Origin: Candidatus Bathyarchaeota archaeon
GTDB taxonomy: Archaea > Thermoproteota > Bathyarchaeia > 40CM-2-53-6 > FEN-987
Reading direction: 5' to 3'
NCBI GenBank assembly: GCA_022865625.1
Contig: JALHTB010000031.1
Coordinates: 1-7,395 of the forward strand
DNA: 7,395 nucleotides
Positions 4,965 through 7,395 of this stretch are shown here, one piece after another. Below the pieces are notes generated by a model. It had not been told where the DNA came from. It made no database searches and saw nothing but the letters and a program-made list of their open reading frames with translations. The translations under genes and the position numbers were made by a program. How positions within the stretch are numbered: position 1 is the stretch's first letter; every line of letters starts with the position of its first letter.

Positions 4965-6896
4965 CTAATCGAACCTTCTGACTATCATGACCTTTCCAGG
5001 GTACCTTGACGCTATGGCGTAGGCACTGTCTTCCCTCTTTTCAAGGTGACCCTTTAACGTCTTTCTCTTGATCAATACGACAACGTCATTGTCACTTGAT
5101 TCCATCTCTCGTTCCACGATAGATCTGGTTGACCCGATTTCCACACGCGATACAACGTCGAAACCCTCCGAACTCAGCCTCTTGGCCACACGCCTCAGTT
5201 CCCCTGAAGAGATGGCTTGACACTGCTTCAGCTGAGAGTAGTCTCGTATGCTCTCAGTACTCAAGCCAAGCTCGCTCGGGTCAACGATACTAAGCAACTT
5301 GACTCTGAACCGTGTGTCGAGTTCGTACTCCAGAGCCTCGACAACACTGTCCTCGTCTTCTGGCGTTCTGATAAGTACGGTTGCATTCATCATGTACGCT
5401 CCTGGCGCTATGGTCTTGCCAACTTCGTTTCCGATGATACTCATCTTTCGAGATCTTCTGAACACGATGAATCCAATGATTCCAATGGCGAGCCAGATCG
5501 TTCCTACGATCCGTCCCTCTGCATGGAACCCGATGACAAATGCCCACATTGTTCCCGTTGCGATTGTGCCAATGACGCTTATGACTGGTACAAAGATCAG
5601 CTTCTCTCGAAACCGTATCTTCAGCGTCCCTGGAAGCTTCCAAGCTCGATACGCATCGGGCTCCTTGTTTCTGAGCACAATCAGCGAGATATTCACAATC
5701 ACATACGACAGTAAAGCTCCAAAGTTGTAGAGATCAGCGACAAAGTGTAGCTCACCCAAGAGCGCGATTGTGGCACCAATTAGGCCGAAAACAGCGATTG
5801 TCCGGACTGGGGTTCGGAACTTCCTGTGAACCTTATAGAACCATGCGGGCATGAGCCCAAAACGTCCCATCGAGAAGACAACCCGAGAAGCACCGATGAC
5901 TCCGGTGTTGGTGGACACAAAACATATGGTGAAACCCGTAAACGCAACGATCGGTGCCAGAAAGTGCCCTATGTAGGGTACTCTGGACGCAATGGCCGCC
6001 ATGGGATCCGTCTGGGAGGCTGCCAAGGCTTGCCAAGGCATCAAACCCATACTTAGCGTTGATAGGCCAACGGCAAAGACCACCACAGCGATTATCGATA
6101 GCTTGTTGGCACGTGGAATCCACTTCTGGGGTCTCTTCGTTTCTTCCGCCGCTTGAGCAATAGATTCGATGCCGATGAATGAGGTCATTGCGAGCGTGAT
6201 TCCGTATACGAAATTCTGTGTCTGAGTCCCAAGGCTCGGCATCACATAGACAATGTTCGAGAACACTGAAGGCGCACCAAAGTCAGTGATCTGTGATAAG
6301 AAGAGCATCAAGCCGAAAGCCAATAGGACGCCGGTGATCAGAATGACTGACTCAACAACAAGGTCAAGCGACACTAGCAGCTCGTTGAAAGCAGATGATT
6401 CTCTTATCCCGATAGAATTCAGCAGTAGTAGAGCAATGACCAGTACAAAGGCGGCGAAACCGATGTATGAGATCTTGAACTCGAGACCCAGCAAAGACAG
6501 CGGAAAGAACGAGCCCTTCATCCAAGGAAAGAAGAAGCTTAGGTACCCAGCGCTGGCAAGTGAGAACAAGGCCATGTCGACTGTATAGTCGAGCATGACT
6601 GCCCAGCCCGCGACGAAACCTATCATGTCGTTGAAGGCCTTCATTGAGTATACTTGGGCCCCGCCGGCGTATGGATAGGCCGTGGCTAACTCCGCGTAGG
6701 CGAGCCCGGTGCAGACGTATGTGATAGACGCTATCGCGAATGCGATCGGTGAGGCGCCGGCAGCGTAAAAGGCAACGAGGCCTATGGCGACGTACAAGTC
6801 TGCTCCAACATCTGCATACCCCATTGCAAAAGAGCCGTACCACCCAACCTCACGTTTGAGTGCATGCTCTTCGCCTTCCTTCGACAACTCTCCCAC
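4965..6896 (-). CDS. APC-superfamily amino acid permease with C-terminal USP-like domain
   Basis: The 643-residue protein has two parts. Residues 1-480 form an APC-type permease with about twelve membrane segments. The first, around 20-45 (GYADVGADLYVAIGL), has the broken-helix substrate motif. FIGIESIAQAAEETKRP (240-256), followed by IPRA, is the strongly conserved segment after TM6, and GASRVVFSMGRFGLMP (335-350) with RTPVRTI (361-367) is also typical. Residues from about 503 to 643 form a cytosolic domain with the strand/helix order of a universal stress protein: ATVLIRTP, RVKLLSIVD, LRRVAKRLSSEGFDVV, DNDVVVLIKR, KVMIVRR. It lacks the ATP-binding glycines. The probable job is proton-coupled uptake or exchange of amino acids or amines; the substrate is unknown. 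The start is GTG at 6896-6894, with no clear Shine-Dalgarno sequence. It leads the operon with the RAM and USP genes. Confidence 0.92.
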   Translation of the reverse strand: MGELSKEGEEHALKREVGWYGSFAMGYADVGADLYVAIGLVAFYAAGASPIAFAIASITYVCTGLAYAELATAYPYAGGAQVYSMKAFNDMIGFVAGWAVMLDYTVDMALFSLASAGYLSFFFPWMKGSFFPLSLLGLEFKISYIGFAAFVLVIALLLLNSIGIRESSAFNELLVSLDLVVESVILITGVLLAFGLMLFLSQITDFGAPSVFSNIVYVMPSLGTQTQNFVYGITLAMTSFIGIESIAQAAEETKRPQKWIPRANKLSIIAVVVFAVGLSTLSMGLMPWQALAASQTDPMAAIASRVPYIGHFLAPIVAFTGFTICFVSTNTGVIGASRVVFSMGRFGLMPAWFYKVHRKFRTPVRTIAVFGLIGATIALLGELHFVADLYNFGALLSYVIVNISLIVLRNKEPDAYRAWKLPGTLKIRFREKLIFVPVISVIGTIATGTMWAFVIGFHAEGRIVGTIWLAIGIIGFIVFRRSRKMSIIGNEVGKTIAPGAYMMNATVLIRTPEDEDSVVEALEYELDTRFRVKLLSIVDPSELGLSTESIRDYSQLKQCQAISSGELRRVAKRLSSEGFDVVSRVEIGSTRSIVEREMESSDNDVVVLIKRKTLKGHLEKREDSAYAIASRYPGKVMIVRRFD

Positions 6897-6964
6897 GCTT
6901 CATCTGGAGCAATTCTATGGAATCCTAGCACTCCGACAAGCGGGCGACTGAAGCCAGAGCCCCC

Positions 6965-6970
6965 TTTAAG
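6965..6970 (-). promoter_or_regulatory. Candidate TATA element for the permease operon
   Basis: The 152-base gap between the TSUP gene and the permease contains CTCCTTAAAGGG on the minus strand. The core CTTAAA lies about 69 bases before the GTG start, which would leave a leader of roughly 45 bases. It is the only TATA-like element in the gap, though the match is weak. An open frame across this gap (7045-6782) shows no protein-like features. Confidence 0.28.
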
Positions 6971-7048
6971 GAGTATGCAGGATCCGCTTTTCCTAGGCAG
7001 CAAGAAGTTGTCACAGCAGGCTCGTCGGCACCGGTGATGGCCCACGGC

Positions 7049-7395
7049 CTAGACTAGGACAAGGATCATCCTAAGCCCAATGACGACAAGAAACAATGCG
7101 AATAGTCGTCTCAGAGTACGCGGACCTGTTCGTCTCTGGATCTGAACTCCAATCTGCGCGCCAACCACCACAGAGACTATTATGAACGGAATGAATTCGT
7201 ACGCAACGTTGCCTAGTTGGATATGTGTCATGGCTCCCGTGAGTGCGGAGACGACGATCATCAACGCTGACGTCGCAGTCGCAATCTCGACTGGAACCCC
7301 AAGCAACATGATCAATACCGGGACTTGCAGCGCCCCGCCTCCAACTCCAAAGAACCCTGCAAGAACCCCTGCAAAGAAGACTAACGGAAACGCCG
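7049..7395 (-). CDS. C-terminal half of a TSUP (TauE/SafE-like) membrane permease, cut by the right edge
   Basis: The minus-strand frame is open from the window edge to the TAG at 7051-7049 and shows 114 residues; a TTG inside the frame at 7315 is not the real start. The visible part begins with the family motif GFFGVGGGALQVPVL (visible residues 13-27). Hydrophobic segments follow: TATSALMIVVSALTGA, FIPFIIVSVVVGAQIG and LFALFLVVIGLRMILVLV. TSUP proteins are usually about 250 residues with two similar halves, each opening with this Gly-rich motif, so the second half is present here. The family moves sulfite, sulfoacetate, taurine-related or other organic anions, and the substrate cannot be read from this fragment. 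The permease operon follows on the same strand after 152 bases, probably as a separate transcription unit. Confidence 0.88.
   Translation of the reverse strand, partial: AFPLVFFAGVLAGFFGVGGGALQVPVLIMLLGVPVEIATATSALMIVVSALTGAMTHIQLGNVAYEFIPFIIVSVVVGAQIGVQIQRRTGPRTLRRLFALFLVVIGLRMILVLV

Noticed and set aside
5217..5730. Two overlapping plus-strand frames of about 160 codons
   Set aside because: Both are antisense to the permease C-terminal part, which has strong family motifs. Neither translation looks like a protein.
6782..7045. An 87-codon minus-strand frame before the permease
   Set aside because: It overlaps the permease start in another frame and shows only Cys/Arg-rich random sequence. 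The gap is better read as a promoter region.

Overview
The window looks like chromosome from a TACK-type (or Asgard-type) archaeon. Three things point there: ribosomal protein S26e, an archaeal/eukaryotic protein missing from bacteria and from many euryarchaea; a short archaeal-type prolyl-tRNA synthetase with a C-terminal zinc domain; and an archaetidylinositol-phosphate-synthase-like enzyme, which makes ether-lipid headgroups. Moderate GC, many TTG/GTG starts and compact short operons would fit Bathyarchaeia or a relative, but that placement is a guess. No rRNA, tRNA, CRISPR array, insertion sequence or phage gene is visible.

Left part (1-746, mostly minus strand). The 5' end of an unrecognised gene runs off the left edge. 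Next comes a 240-base stretch with two doubtful overlapping short frames. Then a 68-residue Cys/His protein with a probable zinc site and a basic tail lies divergent from the lipid gene, across a 142-base promoter region.

Lipid pair (747-2253, plus strand). A CDP-alcohol phosphotransferase with the complete family signature is followed one base later by a PfkB-family kinase. Enzymes of the first type join CDP-archaeol to myo-inositol phosphate; some archaeal PfkB kinases phosphorylate myo-inositol. The pair may therefore make and use inositol phosphate for the membrane headgroup.

Translation genes (2272-4059, minus strand). Prolyl-tRNA synthetase is followed by ribosomal protein S26e, which seems to have its own TATA-like element. 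S26e converges on the kinase gene, with a small GC hairpin between the two ends.

Transport module (4206-6896, minus strand). An APC-superfamily permease carrying a C-terminal universal-stress-protein-like (USP) domain is followed by a stand-alone RAM (Lrp/AsnC ligand-binding) domain and then a separate USP-like protein that has lost the usual ATP-binding glycines. The genes are separated by one base or overlap by one, so they are probably translated together. The likely logic is a transporter with three accessory sensory domains and no DNA-binding part. Upstream is the C-terminal half of a TSUP (TauE/SafE-like) permease that runs off the right edge.
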